Made by a program: the position numbers and the translations under genes. Shown one piece after another: positions 26,958 to 36,756 of a stretch of DNA of 64,000 nucleotides. Location of the stretch: assembly GCF_011742145.1 (NCBI RefSeq), contig NZ_JAAQQU010000099.1:124001-188000 (forward strand), in the 5' to 3' direction. The notes beneath the pieces are model-generated. The model was not told the DNA's origin. It saw only the letters and a program-made list of their open reading frames with translations, and ran no database searches. This DNA comes from Flavobacterium sp. J49 (GTDB taxonomy: Bacteria > Bacteroidota > Bacteroidia > Flavobacteriales > Flavobacteriaceae). Each line of letters opens with the position of its first letter. The stretch's first letter is position 1.

Positions 26958-27563
26958 TTACTTTTCATTGATCCAACCCACTATAGCGGCGTCGGTTGGC
27001 AATACTCTTGGTGATAATACTTTGACCAATTCACCTTGTTCATTAATTAAGTATTTTTGGAAGTTCCATTCTACTTCGCTGTCTTGCAAACCGTTTTTGC
27101 TTTTTTGGGTCAGAAACTGATAAACTTCACTTTTGTCTTCCCCTTTTACAGAAACTTTGCTCATCATTGGAAACGTTACTCCGTAATTCATTTCACAAAA
27201 TTTGGCAATTTGTTCATTACTTCCGGGTTCTTGTGCTCCAAAGTTATTGGCCGGAAACCCAACAATTACAAAATTTTTGTCTTTGTATTTTTTATAAATG
27301 GCTTCTAAGTCTTTGTATTGTGGGGTTAGTCCACACTCCGAAGCTGTATTGACAATTAGTATTTTTTTTCCTTTTAATGAGGCAAAATCAAATTCCTCAC
27401 CATATAAATCTTTTACCTTGAATTGGTAAATGGTTTGTGCTTTAATTACTGTGTTCATCTCTTTGTTATTTTCTGTGGTATTTGTAACCGGTTTTGATTG
27501 CGCATTGTTTTGGCAACTCCAAAGTAGCAATACGCCGCAACTCAGTAGCATTAGTTTTTTCAT
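26958..27563 (-). CDS. Glutathione peroxidase-family lipoprotein
   Basis: 201 aa. Lipobox LLWSC (Cys16) puts it in the periplasm on a membrane. The peroxidase core has Cys in NTASECGLTPQY, Gln/Asn in FGAQEPGSN and Trp in VEWNFQKY: the complete catalytic set, in the cysteine form. Such bacterial enzymes are usually thioredoxin-linked peroxidases. Confidence 0.9.
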   Translation of the reverse strand: MKKLMLLSCGVLLLWSCQNNAQSKPVTNTTENNKEMNTVIKAQTIYQFKVKDLYGEEFDFASLKGKKILIVNTASECGLTPQYKDLEAIYKKYKDKNFVIVGFPANNFGAQEPGSNEQIAKFCEMNYGVTFPMMSKVSVKGEDKSEVYQFLTQKSKNGLQDSEVEWNFQKYLINEQGELVKVLSPRVLPTDAAIVGWINEK

Positions 27564-27868
27564 CTTAATATTTTTTTATAAAATTAGTCATTATTCAATA
27601 GTTTGCTGTTATACAATTGCTAAAGTTTTTGTTAAATAAAAAAGCCCAATGATTCTTCAATCATCGAGCTTTCAAACATGACAAAAATTAATTTCTGCCA
27701 CAAAACAAAAACCTAAACAAAATCTCATAGCAGATTTTCCCTTATTTCTATTTACGGAACCAACGCTATCTTGGTTTTCTGATTGCCTTATTTTAAGTGC
27801 TCTGTTAAAATTATTATGAAATCTTACTTAAAGTTTCTTTATTTTTACGTTTATAAAAAAAATTAGGT
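27564..27868. other. 305-bp gene-free gap with an orphan terminator-like hairpin
   Basis: AT-rich spacer between divergent genes. It holds one hairpin (27641-27672, 11 of 13 pairs, AAAGC..AATGAT / ATCAT..GCTTT). On the minus strand this is followed by a T-run, so it reads as a terminator for leftward transcription, but I see no gene on that strand upstream of it. No credible ORF over 20 codons and no perfect TAnnTTTG seen. Confidence 0.6.
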
Positions 27869-28399
27869 ATGACACAAGAAGAATTATTACCCTTGCTCCT
27901 GAGGAAGGAGGAAAAAGCTTTTACAATACTCTACGACATGTATTCTAAAAGTCTTTTCAGTATTATCACCAATTTGATTAAGGATCGCGAAGAAGCCGAG
28001 GATGTGCTTCAGGAAGTATTTGTCAAAATTTGGAAAAACATCGAAACTTACAATCAAAGTAAAGGGAGATTGTATACTTGGATGCTCAATATTGCTAGAA
28101 ATACTTCTATTGACAAGCTGCGCTCTAAAGGTTTTAACAATAGCCAAAAAAACCTGTCTTCTGATAATTTCGTACATCTGTTGGATGACAGTAACAAACT
28201 AACCAATAGTATTGATACCATCGGGATTTTAGATTTTGTTAAAAAACTAAAACCAAAGTGTATCCAAATTATCGACCTGCTTTTTTTTAAAGGCTATACC
28301 CAACAAGAAGCTTCTGAAGAATTAGAAATCCCCTTGGGAACTGTAAAAACCCAAAATAGAATGTGTATGAACGACCTACGTAAATTTTTGAATGTATAA
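27869..28399 (+). CDS. ECF-type RNA polymerase sigma factor
   Basis: 176 aa. Region 2 (ILYDMYSKSLFSII ... EEAEDVLQEVFVKIWKNIETY) and region 4 (GYTQQEASEELEIPLGTVKTQ) are intact and separated by the usual linker. The next gene, overlapping it by one base, encodes its likely anti-sigma factor. Target promoters are unknown. Confidence 0.93.
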   Translation: MTQEELLPLLLRKEEKAFTILYDMYSKSLFSIITNLIKDREEAEDVLQEVFVKIWKNIETYNQSKGRLYTWMLNIARNTSIDKLRSKGFNNSQKNLSSDNFVHLLDDSNKLTNSIDTIGILDFVKKLKPKCIQIIDLLFFKGYTQQEASEELEIPLGTVKTQNRMCMNDLRKFLNV

Positions 28400-29181
28400 T
28401 GGAAACTAAAGACTATATAGAATCAGGCATATTAGAACTCTATGTTTATGGTTTACTTACCGAATCAGAAAACGATGAAGTAAACGCTATGGCCAATAAA
28501 AACCCCGAAGTTAAAGCCGAAATCCACTCGATTGAAAAAGCTATTATCAATCTTTCGAGTAGCTTCTCTCCTTTTATTTCGCACAGCCAATTTGAAAAAA
28601 TCAAAGCCCAACTCGAACTGAAACACGGAAGAGTGGTCGACTTCAAATCGAGAAATAATACTGCCACTTATATTGGTTGGGCCGCTTCAGTAGCATTACT
28701 AATCGGTATCGGATTTCAATATTCAAAATTGAATGAAAGCAACCAACAGATTGAAACCATTAAGGTAGAGAAAAATAAATTACAGGAAACGGTTGTTGGT
28801 TTAGAATTGAAAAACAAAGAAACCACTACTGTTTTGAATGTGATTAGAGATACCAAAACATCAGTGATTCAATTGGGCGGACAAGCCATTGACCCTAACG
28901 CCTCGGCCAAAGTATATTGGAACAAAGAACAACAAGTGGTTTATGTAGACGCTTCGGGCTTACCGGAACCTCCGGAAGGCATGGTGTATCAAGTTTGGGC
29001 TTTAAAACTCGAACCATTAACCCCAACAAGCGTTGGTTTGTTAGAAAACTTTACCGCAGACAATTCCTTATTTAAAGTGGACAATAATGCCGGAGCTGAA
29101 GCTTTCGGAATCACTTTGGAACCTGCCGGCGGAAGCAAATCGCCAACACTTGAGAAATTGTATACTTTAGGGAAAGTATAA
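28399..29181 (+). CDS. Anti-sigma factor, RskA type, membrane anchored
   Basis: 260 aa. A cytoplasmic N-terminal anti-sigma domain (ESGILELYVYGLLTESENDEV), one membrane helix at about 90-112 (YIGWAASVALLIGIGF), a short coiled coil, and a periplasmic RskA-like domain ending in LEPAGGSKSPT. The start ATG overlaps the sigma factor stop, so the two are translationally coupled. The periplasmic domain would sense an envelope signal. Confidence 0.9.
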   Translation: METKDYIESGILELYVYGLLTESENDEVNAMANKNPEVKAEIHSIEKAIINLSSSFSPFISHSQFEKIKAQLELKHGRVVDFKSRNNTATYIGWAASVALLIGIGFQYSKLNESNQQIETIKVEKNKLQETVVGLELKNKETTTVLNVIRDTKTSVIQLGGQAIDPNASAKVYWNKEQQVVYVDASGLPEPPEGMVYQVWALKLEPLTPTSVGLLENFTADNSLFKVDNNAGAEAFGITLEPAGGSKSPTLEKLYTLGKV

Positions 29182-29198
29182 TTTAAATTAGCAATCAT

Positions 29199-29228
29199 AA
29201 AAAAGTCCCGATATTCTCGGGACTTTTT
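29199..29228. terminator. Bidirectional intrinsic terminator
   Basis: A-run, GTCCCGA / TCGGGAC stem around TATTC and a T-run, between convergent stops at 29181 and 29247. Confidence 0.9.
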
Positions 29229-29246
29229 TATTGAATTCAAATGAAT

Positions 29247-32200
29247 TTATTTTTTTAAATACTTTCTGTATTTGAAATAAGACAATGCAGCCAAAACAAT
29301 AATAAAGGCAACAGAATAATAAACAAAGGATGGGGTAACCACTTTATCACCGCTGGCATAAGAATGCAATCCGGTGAGGTAGAAATTCACTCCAAAATAA
29401 GTCATCATAATCGAATAGAATGCAAATACTGACATGACGTTGTAAACCCATTTGTTGCGCAACGCCGGAACAAATCGGGCGTGAATTACAAAGGCGTAAA
29501 TCATAATACTGATTAAAGCCCAAGTTTCTTTCGGATCCCAACCCCAATATCTTCCCCAACTCTCATTAGCCCATTGACCGCCTAAAAAGTTACCAATGGT
29601 CAGCATCACTAAACCTATAGTCAATGCCATTTCGTTGATATAGGTGATTTCTTTGATGTTGAGTTCCATTTTGGCTTTGTTGTTTTTATTGATAAACAAC
29701 ATCAACAACAGCGATACTATCCCTAAAACCATGGCCAAAGTAAACGGACCGTAACTGGCCACGATAACCGCAACGTGTATCATCAACCAGTACGAATTCA
29801 ACACCGGTTGTAAATTGGCTATTGCCGGATCCATCCAGTTCCAATGGGCAATCATCAAGATCATCGAGGCTACAAAGGTTCCCGAAGCCACGGTTAATTT
29901 CGATTTTCGGTCAAAGGCCAAAGTAAAGAACATCGTTGCCCAAGCCACATAAATCATACTTTCATAAGCATCACTCCAAGGTGCATGTCCTGAAATGTAC
30001 CAACGGGCAATCAAACCAAGCGTATGAATTCCGAATAATAAACCTATAAAAAGATGAAACCCATTGACTGTAAATTTTAAAATCTTACTGTCAAAAAAGA
30101 TATTGACGATTACTAAAACCAACATCAAACAGCCGGTCAGCATGTACAACCAAAACAAGTTTTTAAACACATCGTATTTGTTATACAGGATTTCCGAATC
30201 AATCTTGTCATCGGAAGGTCGAACCGCTTTTCCATATACTTTTTGATAATCTTCCATGCCCACTAAGAAGGTATTGGCACGAGTGTAATCATCTGTTTCG
30301 GTAGCTTTCATCAAGGCATCCAGATAAACCGGCAAAGCGCCTTTGATGGTATCCAATGCGTTTCCGGTGGTGTGATTGATTTCCAGGAACGAAACCCATT
30401 TATTGTTGGGATCATTCGGCACCGGAAATATTTTCAATATTTTTCCGCTCAATGCGGTATTCAGAAGATTTACTTTCTTATCGGTTTCAATAAAATCTTT
30501 TTCAAACTGACTCGGAATTGTGGCTTTGTAAGCTTTCTCTAAATAAGGAGACAATTTATAGTTCCAATCTTTGTCAAAAAAGGAATGGAAAGAAGCATAT
30601 TTATCTTCGGGTTTGATACCTATTATTTTTCGAATACTGTCGTTTCCTTTCTTGATGTAAATCAGCGGTGTTTCAAACCAAACCGTCGGAAACTGCGTCA
30701 TTGAAATAAAAACCTGGTCAGAGTTCATGCCTTTGTAAGTATCACTTTTACTCACTTTGCGCAACAATTCAGAAGAAAAGGTGTTAATGGGTTTCATTCT
30801 TCCGCCATCATCCTGAATTACCAAACGACCAAATTGAGCTGCGTGCTTTTCAGAAACTTTGTATTTGTTGAGAATGGAATCTATCTGCTTTTGTGTAGGC
30901 ATTGCATTTTTGTGACTGCCGTGTTCTTGGGCCAAGCCATTCAAAGAGCACAACAAAACCAAAACAGTAGTCAGCTTGGCTTTCTTGCGTTTCACATTTT
31001 CCAGTTTTCGCTTCAAGTCGTCAAAACGGGTGTTTTTTACAAACAATATGGCCATCATACTGAAAAACAATAAAAAGTATCCGATGTAAGTGATGGTTGT
31101 ACCCCAAAAATCATGGTTAACAGAAAGTACGGTTCCTTTTTCATCCGGATCAAAATTGGCTTGAAAAAATCGGAATCCTTTGTAATCCAAGATATGATTC
31201 ATGTAAATATGCGCATCAAATTTATCTGTCGAATCTAAAACCGTTACTTTGCTTTCAAAAGAAGAATATCTTTTCTCCGTTCCGGGATATTTTGCAGCGA
31301 TGAAATCATTTAGTTTTAAGCTAAAAGGCAACTCATATATTTTGCTACCGTAACTCAAAGTGAACTCTAATTGCCCCAATTTAAAAGATGTAGGTTCGCC
31401 TTGTTTGCCCTTTGCCCCAACCAGTGTTACTACTTTTTCTTTGCCGCCGGTTTTGACTTTAATAGTAAGCGCATCTTCGCCCGTTTTGTTTTTAAAATCG
31501 CCGCTTGATTCAAACGACTTCACTCCTTTTTTAGGCAATTCGGGGATTACAAATTGGGTTCCTCCCATATTGTATAGTGAGCGATACATTAAAGGTTCAA
31601 CCACGTCTTTGGTAACTTTGCCTTGCATTTTATCGGCCATTCTCATAAACTGACCGTCAAAAGGTGACGTAATAGTATTGGCTTTGGAATCGATATTTAT
31701 GGCGCCTTTGGTAGGTTTGTCTAAAGCAAAGAGAACATTGTGGATGTTTTGCACTTCTCCGGCTTTGAGCATGTGCTCGTGACGTGTTCCGTCACCCGAT
31801 TCGACTAATTTCAAATAAGTATCGCCATTTGGATCTGCTTTGATGGTTTCTTTGGCATCAAAAACAAAATTTTGGTATTCAATTTCAAACGGAATTTCGG
31901 CAAATTTTTCATTCACCGAAAAATGATTATCGGTTATAGGAGAAAGCAACAATGGCTTTTCAAACATACGTCGCATCATTTCACCATTGTACATTCCGTC
32001 AACATGAGCTGTTAAATAGCAACGATCAGAATACACTTGTTTGGAACTTTCGCCTTCACGAATGGGCATCATGCCTTCATAACTGATATAACGCGTAATA
32101 AAAGCACCGGCAATGATGAAAATAAAAGACAAATGCAGCAATAGTGTGGCCCACTTTTCTTTTTTGTACAGTTGGTAGCGTTTGATATTTCCGATGAAAT

Positions 32201-32381
32201 TGATCATAAAAAACAACATAATGGCTTCAAACCACCAAGCATTGTAAATTAAAATTCGGGCTGTATCGGTGTTGTATTCGCTTTCAATAAACGTTCCGGC
32301 TGCCATTGCTGCGGCAAAACCCAAAAACAAAACAGCCATTAATCGTGTGGAGAATAAAAAAGAGTATAATTTTTTTTCCAT
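29247..32381 (-). CDS. ResB-CcsA fusion, System II cytochrome c biogenesis
   Basis: 1044 aa. ResB-like part at 1-460 with three N-terminal membrane helices, a large periplasmic domain and another helix at about 440; a further hydrophobic helix near 480 (TTVLVLLCSLNGLAQ) precedes a periplasmic stretch; the CcsA part (about 750-1044) contains the tryptophan-rich haem motif with WGWDPKE. System II enzymes export haem and attach it to CxxCH proteins. Fused ResB-CcsA proteins are usual in Bacteroidota. It could serve the peroxidase at 12022. Confidence 0.93.
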   Translation of the reverse strand: MEKKLYSFLFSTRLMAVLFLGFAAAMAAGTFIESEYNTDTARILIYNAWWFEAIMLFFMINFIGNIKRYQLYKKEKWATLLLHLSFIFIIAGAFITRYISYEGMMPIREGESSKQVYSDRCYLTAHVDGMYNGEMMRRMFEKPLLLSPITDNHFSVNEKFAEIPFEIEYQNFVFDAKETIKADPNGDTYLKLVESGDGTRHEHMLKAGEVQNIHNVLFALDKPTKGAINIDSKANTITSPFDGQFMRMADKMQGKVTKDVVEPLMYRSLYNMGGTQFVIPELPKKGVKSFESSGDFKNKTGEDALTIKVKTGGKEKVVTLVGAKGKQGEPTSFKLGQLEFTLSYGSKIYELPFSLKLNDFIAAKYPGTEKRYSSFESKVTVLDSTDKFDAHIYMNHILDYKGFRFFQANFDPDEKGTVLSVNHDFWGTTITYIGYFLLFFSMMAILFVKNTRFDDLKRKLENVKRKKAKLTTVLVLLCSLNGLAQEHGSHKNAMPTQKQIDSILNKYKVSEKHAAQFGRLVIQDDGGRMKPINTFSSELLRKVSKSDTYKGMNSDQVFISMTQFPTVWFETPLIYIKKGNDSIRKIIGIKPEDKYASFHSFFDKDWNYKLSPYLEKAYKATIPSQFEKDFIETDKKVNLLNTALSGKILKIFPVPNDPNNKWVSFLEINHTTGNALDTIKGALPVYLDALMKATETDDYTRANTFLVGMEDYQKVYGKAVRPSDDKIDSEILYNKYDVFKNLFWLYMLTGCLMLVLVIVNIFFDSKILKFTVNGFHLFIGLLFGIHTLGLIARWYISGHAPWSDAYESMIYVAWATMFFTLAFDRKSKLTVASGTFVASMILMIAHWNWMDPAIANLQPVLNSYWLMIHVAVIVASYGPFTLAMVLGIVSLLLMLFINKNNKAKMELNIKEITYINEMALTIGLVMLTIGNFLGGQWANESWGRYWGWDPKETWALISIMIYAFVIHARFVPALRNKWVYNVMSVFAFYSIMMTYFGVNFYLTGLHSYASGDKVVTPSFVYYSVAFIIVLAALSYFKYRKYLKK

Positions 32382-32411
32382 GAGTTGGAATTATTTTTTA
32401 AAAAAGTGCTA

Positions 32412-32419
32412 CAAAAATA
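32412..32419 (-). promoter_or_regulatory. -7 element (TATTTTTG) for the ResB-CcsA gene
   Basis: Perfect TAnnTTTG, minus strand, 30 bases before the start; no -33 at the usual distance. Confidence 0.4.
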
Positions 32420-32534
32420 GGGTAAATAAATAGATATATAGTTCAATTAATTACTGTTTTAATACATTTTTAAGACTTGTGTATTTCTTTGATTTAAAAT
32501 AAAAAATGAAATTAATTTTTGATAATTTAGCCAC

Positions 32535-33296
32535 ATGATTCAAGTGACTATTATTGGTTCAGGAAATGTTGCCCGTCATCTCATCAAAGCGTTTAGTGAA
32601 AAGGCTGAAATTGAGTTGGTTCAAGTATTTTCAAGAAAGCCTCATGCGGTTGCCAACATTGTAAATACTACACAAATAATATCTGAATACAACCAACTCC
32701 AACCGGTTGATTTAATCATAATTGCTGTCAGCGACGATGCTATTGCTACTGTTTCGAATCAAATTCCTTTCCAAAATCAATTGGTAGTGCATACTTCCGG
32801 AAGTGTGAATATTGACACCTTAAATGCCAGAAACCGCAAAGGTGTTTTTTATCCGTTACAAACGTTTTCTAAATCAAAAACTGTCGATTTTAAAATCATT
32901 CCGATTTGCCTGGAAGCCCAAAATGAAAGTGATTACAAAACACTTGAAACCGTTGCGGAATCAATCTCTAATGTGATTTACCCTGTCAACTCTGAACAAA
33001 GAAAAGCCCTGCACGTAGCGGCTGTTTTTGTCTCGAATTTTGTCAATCATTTGTACCAAATGGGCAATGAAATTTGCATCGAAAACCATTTGTCTTTCGA
33101 TATTTTAAAACCTTTGATTCAAGAAACGGCTCACAAAATTTTGACGCTTTCGCCAAAAGAAGCGCAAACCGGTCCGGCCAAACGAAACGATACCCAAACC
33201 ATCAATGCACATCTGTCCTTTTTAAAAGAGGAAAACCAAAAAGAAATCTATAAATTGCTAACCAAATCTATAATCGATCATGGAAAAAAGTTATAA
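32535..33296 (+). CDS. Rossmann-fold plus DUF2520 protein (ProC-like)
   Basis: 253 aa. N-terminal dinucleotide-binding fold (TIIGSGNVARHLIKA), SDDAIATV, VVHTSGSV, then a helical DUF2520 half (ALHVAAVFVSNFVNHLY, GPAKRND). Resembles pyrroline-5-carboxylate reductase and related dehydrogenases; substrate not known. The stop overlaps the next gene by 17 bp: first gene of the cluster DUF2520 - KdsC-like - UbiA - Maf - MscS. Confidence 0.87.
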   Translation: MIQVTIIGSGNVARHLIKAFSEKAEIELVQVFSRKPHAVANIVNTTQIISEYNQLQPVDLIIIAVSDDAIATVSNQIPFQNQLVVHTSGSVNIDTLNARNRKGVFYPLQTFSKSKTVDFKIIPICLEAQNESDYKTLETVAESISNVIYPVNSEQRKALHVAAVFVSNFVNHLYQMGNEICIENHLSFDILKPLIQETAHKILTLSPKEAQTGPAKRNDTQTINAHLSFLKEENQKEIYKLLTKSIIDHGKKL

Positions 33297-33807
33297 AGAA
33301 ATCATGAATGATATCACTACATTTATTTTGGATGTTGACGGCGTTTTAACCGACAGTTCGGTTCATGTGACACCAACCGGTGAAATGCTCCGAATTATGA
33401 ATATCAGAGATGGTTTTGCCATGAAAGCAGCGGTAGAAAGTGGTTATAATGTCTGTATCATTTCGGGCGGAAACAATGAAGGAGTTCGTATTCGTTTGAG
33501 AAATTTGGGCATCACCGATATTCATTTGGCTTCGCCGGATAAAGTGGCTACTTTCAAAGAATACACGGAATTGTACAACATCAAACCCGAACAAGTTTTA
33601 TACATGGGCGATGACATTCCCGATTTTCACGTGATGCAATTGGTAGGTTTACCAACGTGTCCGCAAGATGCCAGTCCGGAAATCAAAGCGATTTCCAAAT
33701 ACATTTCGCATAAAAATGGCGGCAAAGGTGCAGTTCGTGAAGTGATTGAACAAGTCATGAAAGCCCAAGGCAAATGGCATATGTACTACAACGGAAAGCA
33801 TGATTGA
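33280..33807 (+). CDS. HAD phosphatase, KdsC-like
   Basis: 175 aa. HAD motif I FILDVDGVLTD (Asp18, Asp20), Ser in IISGG, and motif IV YMGDDIPD. No cap domain, which fits the C0 KdsC subgroup acting in Kdo synthesis or on related sugar acid phosphates. An alternative start eight codons in (MNDITTF) is possible; the longer form overlaps the DUF2520 gene and suggests coupling. Confidence 0.87.
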   Translation: MEKSYKEIMNDITTFILDVDGVLTDSSVHVTPTGEMLRIMNIRDGFAMKAAVESGYNVCIISGGNNEGVRIRLRNLGITDIHLASPDKVATFKEYTELYNIKPEQVLYMGDDIPDFHVMQLVGLPTCPQDASPEIKAISKYISHKNGGKGAVREVIEQVMKAQGKWHMYYNGKHD

Positions 33808-33862
33808 TAACAGATTGAAGAAGTAAGAACCCGGATTTCAGATTTATATAAAACCAAACAGC

Positions 33863-34789
33863 ATGAACTTTTTAAAACTAATACGATACCAAAACCTGCT
33901 CCTGCTCGCTTTTATGCAGTTGATTTTCCGATACGGATTTCTGAAGCACGAAGCTATTTATTTGTTTTTAAATGATTTTCAATACGGTTTATTGGTTTTG
34001 TCTACTATGATGATTGCCGGAGCCGGTTATATCATCAATGATGTTATGGACCAGGAAACCGACAGTGAAAATAAACCTTTTAAAATGGTCATTGGTAAAG
34101 GCATATCGGAAGCCATGGCCTATAATATTTATTTTGCCTTGAATGTTACCGGTGTAGGGATTGGATTTTATTTGTCAAATACCATACAAAAACCAACGTT
34201 TGCGGGGATTTTTATCATCATCGTCACCTTGTTGTATTTGTATGCCACAACCTTTAAAAGAATGCTGTTGATTGGAAATCTAATCGTTGCCTTTCTATTA
34301 GCCATTAGCATTTTAATCATAGGTGTATACGATTTATTGCCGCTTACTTTTGAGAGCAATCAAAAAGAAATGGGCGTGTATTTTTCATTGCTTTTAGACT
34401 ATGCCTTATTTGCCTTCCTTATTAATTTCATTCGTGAAATTGTTAAAGACATGGAAGATGTAAATGGAGATTACAATCAAGGAATGAATACTTTACCTAT
34501 TGCACTTGGTATTGGCAGAACGGCCAAAGTAGTTTTCGGTCTCGGGATTACAGTCACACTCATTTTACTTTGGTACATCAACACTTATTTGATGGAAAAC
34601 CAATTGTATTATGCTGTGATTTACGCCTTACTGTTTGTGGTTGGCCCAATGATTTTCTTTGTGATTAGAATTTGGAATGCCAAGTCTAAAAAGAATTTCC
34701 ATTTGTTAAGTTCGGTGTTAAAATGGATTATCTTCTTCGGAATAATGTCTATTTTAGTAATCAATTTGAACATCAAAAACAATGCTTAA
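33863..34789 (+). CDS. UbiA prenyltransferase (geranylgeranylglycerol-phosphate type)
   Basis: 308 aa with about nine membrane helices. Both Asp-rich motifs of the UbiA fold are present: NDVMDQETD and DMEDVNGD. The N-terminus LIRYQNLLLLAFMQLIFRYG and this genome context match the Bacteroidota group usually annotated as geranylgeranylglycerol-phosphate geranylgeranyltransferase. The prenyl donor and acceptor are inferred, not seen. The last 8 bp overlap maf. Confidence 0.83.
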   Translation: MNFLKLIRYQNLLLLAFMQLIFRYGFLKHEAIYLFLNDFQYGLLVLSTMMIAGAGYIINDVMDQETDSENKPFKMVIGKGISEAMAYNIYFALNVTGVGIGFYLSNTIQKPTFAGIFIIIVTLLYLYATTFKRMLLIGNLIVAFLLAISILIIGVYDLLPLTFESNQKEMGVYFSLLLDYALFAFLINFIREIVKDMEDVNGDYNQGMNTLPIALGIGRTAKVVFGLGITVTLILLWYINTYLMENQLYYAVIYALLFVVGPMIFFVIRIWNAKSKKNFHLLSSVLKWIIFFGIMSILVINLNIKNNA

Positions 34790-35354
34790 TAAAAACTACA
34801 AAATCGTCTTAGCTTCCGGTTCGCCCAGAAGACAGCAGTTTTTAAAAGAGTTAGCCATCGATTTTGAAATCAGATTAAAAGAAATTGAAGAAATTTATCC
34901 CGAAAATTTGCAAGGTGTTGAGATTACTAATTATCTGGCCATCTTAAAAGCCAATGCATTTGAAGGAGCAATAGCCGAGAATGAGATTTTAATCACCAGT
35001 GATACCATTGTTTGGTTCGAAAATAAAGCCTTGGGCAAACCCAAAGATTATGATGACGCATTTCAAATGTTGCAATCCATGTCGGGTAAAATGCATGAAG
35101 TAATTACCTCAGTTTGTTTCAAAACTACCGCTAAAACTGAAACTATTTTTGAAGTGACCAAAGTGACTTTCAACAGGCTTAGCGATGAGTCCATCCGATA
35201 TTATTTAGACCATTATAAACCTTTTGACAAAGCCGGTGCCTACGGAATTCAGGAATGGATTGGATTAATCGGCATTGCTAAAATAGAAGGTTCATATACC
35301 AATGTTGTGGGAATGCCAACCGATAAAGTCTATGCATATCTAACTAATTTATAA
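34782..35354 (+). CDS. maf: Maf-family nucleoside triphosphate pyrophosphatase
   Basis: 190 aa. Signature ASGSPRRQQFL at the N-terminus, SDTIVW, LGKPKDYDDAF and the C-terminal AGAYGIQEW..LIGIAKIEGSYTN. Hydrolyses non-canonical or specific NTPs (dTTP/UTP group). Overlaps the UbiA gene and is 4 bp ahead of the MscS gene. Confidence 0.92.
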   Translation: MLNKNYKIVLASGSPRRQQFLKELAIDFEIRLKEIEEIYPENLQGVEITNYLAILKANAFEGAIAENEILITSDTIVWFENKALGKPKDYDDAFQMLQSMSGKMHEVITSVCFKTTAKTETIFEVTKVTFNRLSDESIRYYLDHYKPFDKAGAYGIQEWIGLIGIAKIEGSYTNVVGMPTDKVYAYLTNL

Positions 35355-35358
35355 AATC

Positions 35359-35889
35359 ATGAACTTTTTTGATTACTATCTGAAGGAACAAATTGCTACC
35401 GGCTTGGTAATTATCATTGTGATTCTTTTGCGAATCATTGTAACCAAAGCGGTAAAAAGGTATTCAAGATCGCATACCGGGATTGAAAAAAGAACGAACT
35501 TAGTCATCAAATACATTCACTTGTTGATAAACATTTTAGCCGTCATTTCACTAATTGTGATTTGGGGTGTACAAAAAAATGACATTCTCATTACCTTGTC
35601 TTCTATTGCTACCGTTGTTGGTGTGGCCATGTTTGCACAATGGTCAATCCTAAGCAATATCACTTCCGGAATTATTTTATTCTTTTCGTTTCCCTTTAAA
35701 ATTGGAGACGTCATCAAAGTACACGACAAAGATTTTCCGTTTGAAGGCGAAATTATAGACATCAATGCTTTCCACACTGATTTAATTACCAAAGACGGCG
35801 AACTCATGGTTTACCCTAACAACTTACTACTGCAAAAGGGAATTTCCATAGTCAAACCCAAGTTTGAGGACAAAGAATTCACCGATTAG
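35359..35889 (+). CDS. Small MscS-family mechanosensitive channel
   Basis: 176 aa. Three membrane helices (about 10-28, 53-72, 78-100) with the pore-lining region ATVVGVAMFAQWSILSNITSG, then a short MscS beta domain (FKIGDVIKVH...GEIIDINAFHTDL). It is shorter than classical MscS (about 280 aa) but the pore and beta domain are complete. Last gene of the cluster. Confidence 0.85.
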   Translation: MNFFDYYLKEQIATGLVIIIVILLRIIVTKAVKRYSRSHTGIEKRTNLVIKYIHLLINILAVISLIVIWGVQKNDILITLSSIATVVGVAMFAQWSILSNITSGIILFFSFPFKIGDVIKVHDKDFPFEGEIIDINAFHTDLITKDGELMVYPNNLLLQKGISIVKPKFEDKEFTD

Positions 35890-35947
35890 ATTTTAATTTT
35901 ATAAATCTTACCAAAAATCTTATAACATACTTAGCATACAATCACCC

Positions 35948-35955
35948 TAATTTTG
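35948..35955 (+). promoter_or_regulatory. -7 element (TAATTTTG) for the 36059 gene
   Basis: Perfect TAnnTTTG; predicted leader of about 95 nt. No -33 TTG at the usual distance. Confidence 0.4.
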
Positions 35956-36058
35956 AAATATAAATTCAAAGAACAGGGAAATTTGTTTTCCTTTTAAGTT
36001 GAATCTTATTGATTCAACAGTTTGAAAGAAAAATAAATTTTATTTAAAACTAAGTATT

Positions 36059-36520
36059 ATGAAAACAAGAAAGTTATTTTTTTTATTGGTAACGCTGTTA
36101 GCGTTTGCGGTAAGTAGTAAAGCTCAAGTTTCAGTTAACGTTAATGTAGGTACACCTCCGGTTTGGGCACCGGCCGCTCCGGTGGAAGTTCACTATTATT
36201 ATCTTCCGGACATTGAAGTATACTATGATGTGCCGGCCAGAAGATATATCTACTTAAGAAATGGTCGTTGGCATCGTTCTGCTGCATTACCGGCCTATTA
36301 CAGAGGTTATGACTTATACAAAGGCAGAACCGTTTATTTAACCGATTACAAAGGCAACAGACCTTACGCCCATTATAAAACCCACAAAGTAAAATACAAA
36401 GGCAACGGTAACTGGAAAAACAAGGCATATTATAAAAACTCACCCGGTAATGGAAATGGGAAATTCAGAGGTCAACCCGGAAAAGGTAACGGAAAAGGCA
36501 ATGGAAAAGGAAAACATTAA
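36059..36520 (+). CDS. Secreted Tyr/Gly/Lys-rich small protein (paralogue of 36757)
   Basis: 153 aa. Signal peptide to about residue 22 (ending SSKAQ). The mature part has a Tyr-rich core (YYYLPDIEVYYD ... GRWHRSAALPAYYRGYDLY ... TDYKGNRPY) and a low-complexity basic tail of Gly-Asn-Gly-Lys repeats from about 120. The core aligns by eye with the protein at 36757, which lacks the tail. Function unknown; the aromatic pattern and basic tail would suit binding to an anionic surface polymer. Confidence 0.75.
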   Translation: MKTRKLFFLLVTLLAFAVSSKAQVSVNVNVGTPPVWAPAAPVEVHYYYLPDIEVYYDVPARRYIYLRNGRWHRSAALPAYYRGYDLYKGRTVYLTDYKGNRPYAHYKTHKVKYKGNGNWKNKAYYKNSPGNGNGKFRGQPGKGNGKGNGKGKH

Positions 36521-36535
36521 TCAAACACTTTACTG

Positions 36536-36570
36536 CAAAGGGCAAGGATTATTTTTTGCTCTTTGTTTAT
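36536..36570 (+). terminator. Intrinsic terminator
   Basis: CAAAGGGCAA / TTGCTCTTTG stem (one G-T wobble) with a 10-base loop and T-rich tail, just past the stop at 36520. Confidence 0.7.
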
Positions 36571-36693
36571 TTAACTTAACAAATTTTATTTAAACCGCTT
36601 ATTATCAATATTTTAATATAGTACATTTCTTAACTTTTACATAAAATATTGCAATTCAACGTAAAAAATTACATTTAATAGATAAATTATGAA

Positions 36694-36701
36694 TATCTTT
36701 G
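36694..36701 (+). promoter_or_regulatory. -7 element (TATCTTTG) for the 36757 gene
   Basis: Perfect TAnnTTTG 55 bases before the start codon; no clear -33. Confidence 0.4.
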
Positions 36702-36756
36702 GCTTGATTTAAATCAGTTGATTGATATTTTTTGTTAACCCCAAATTTACAAAATC

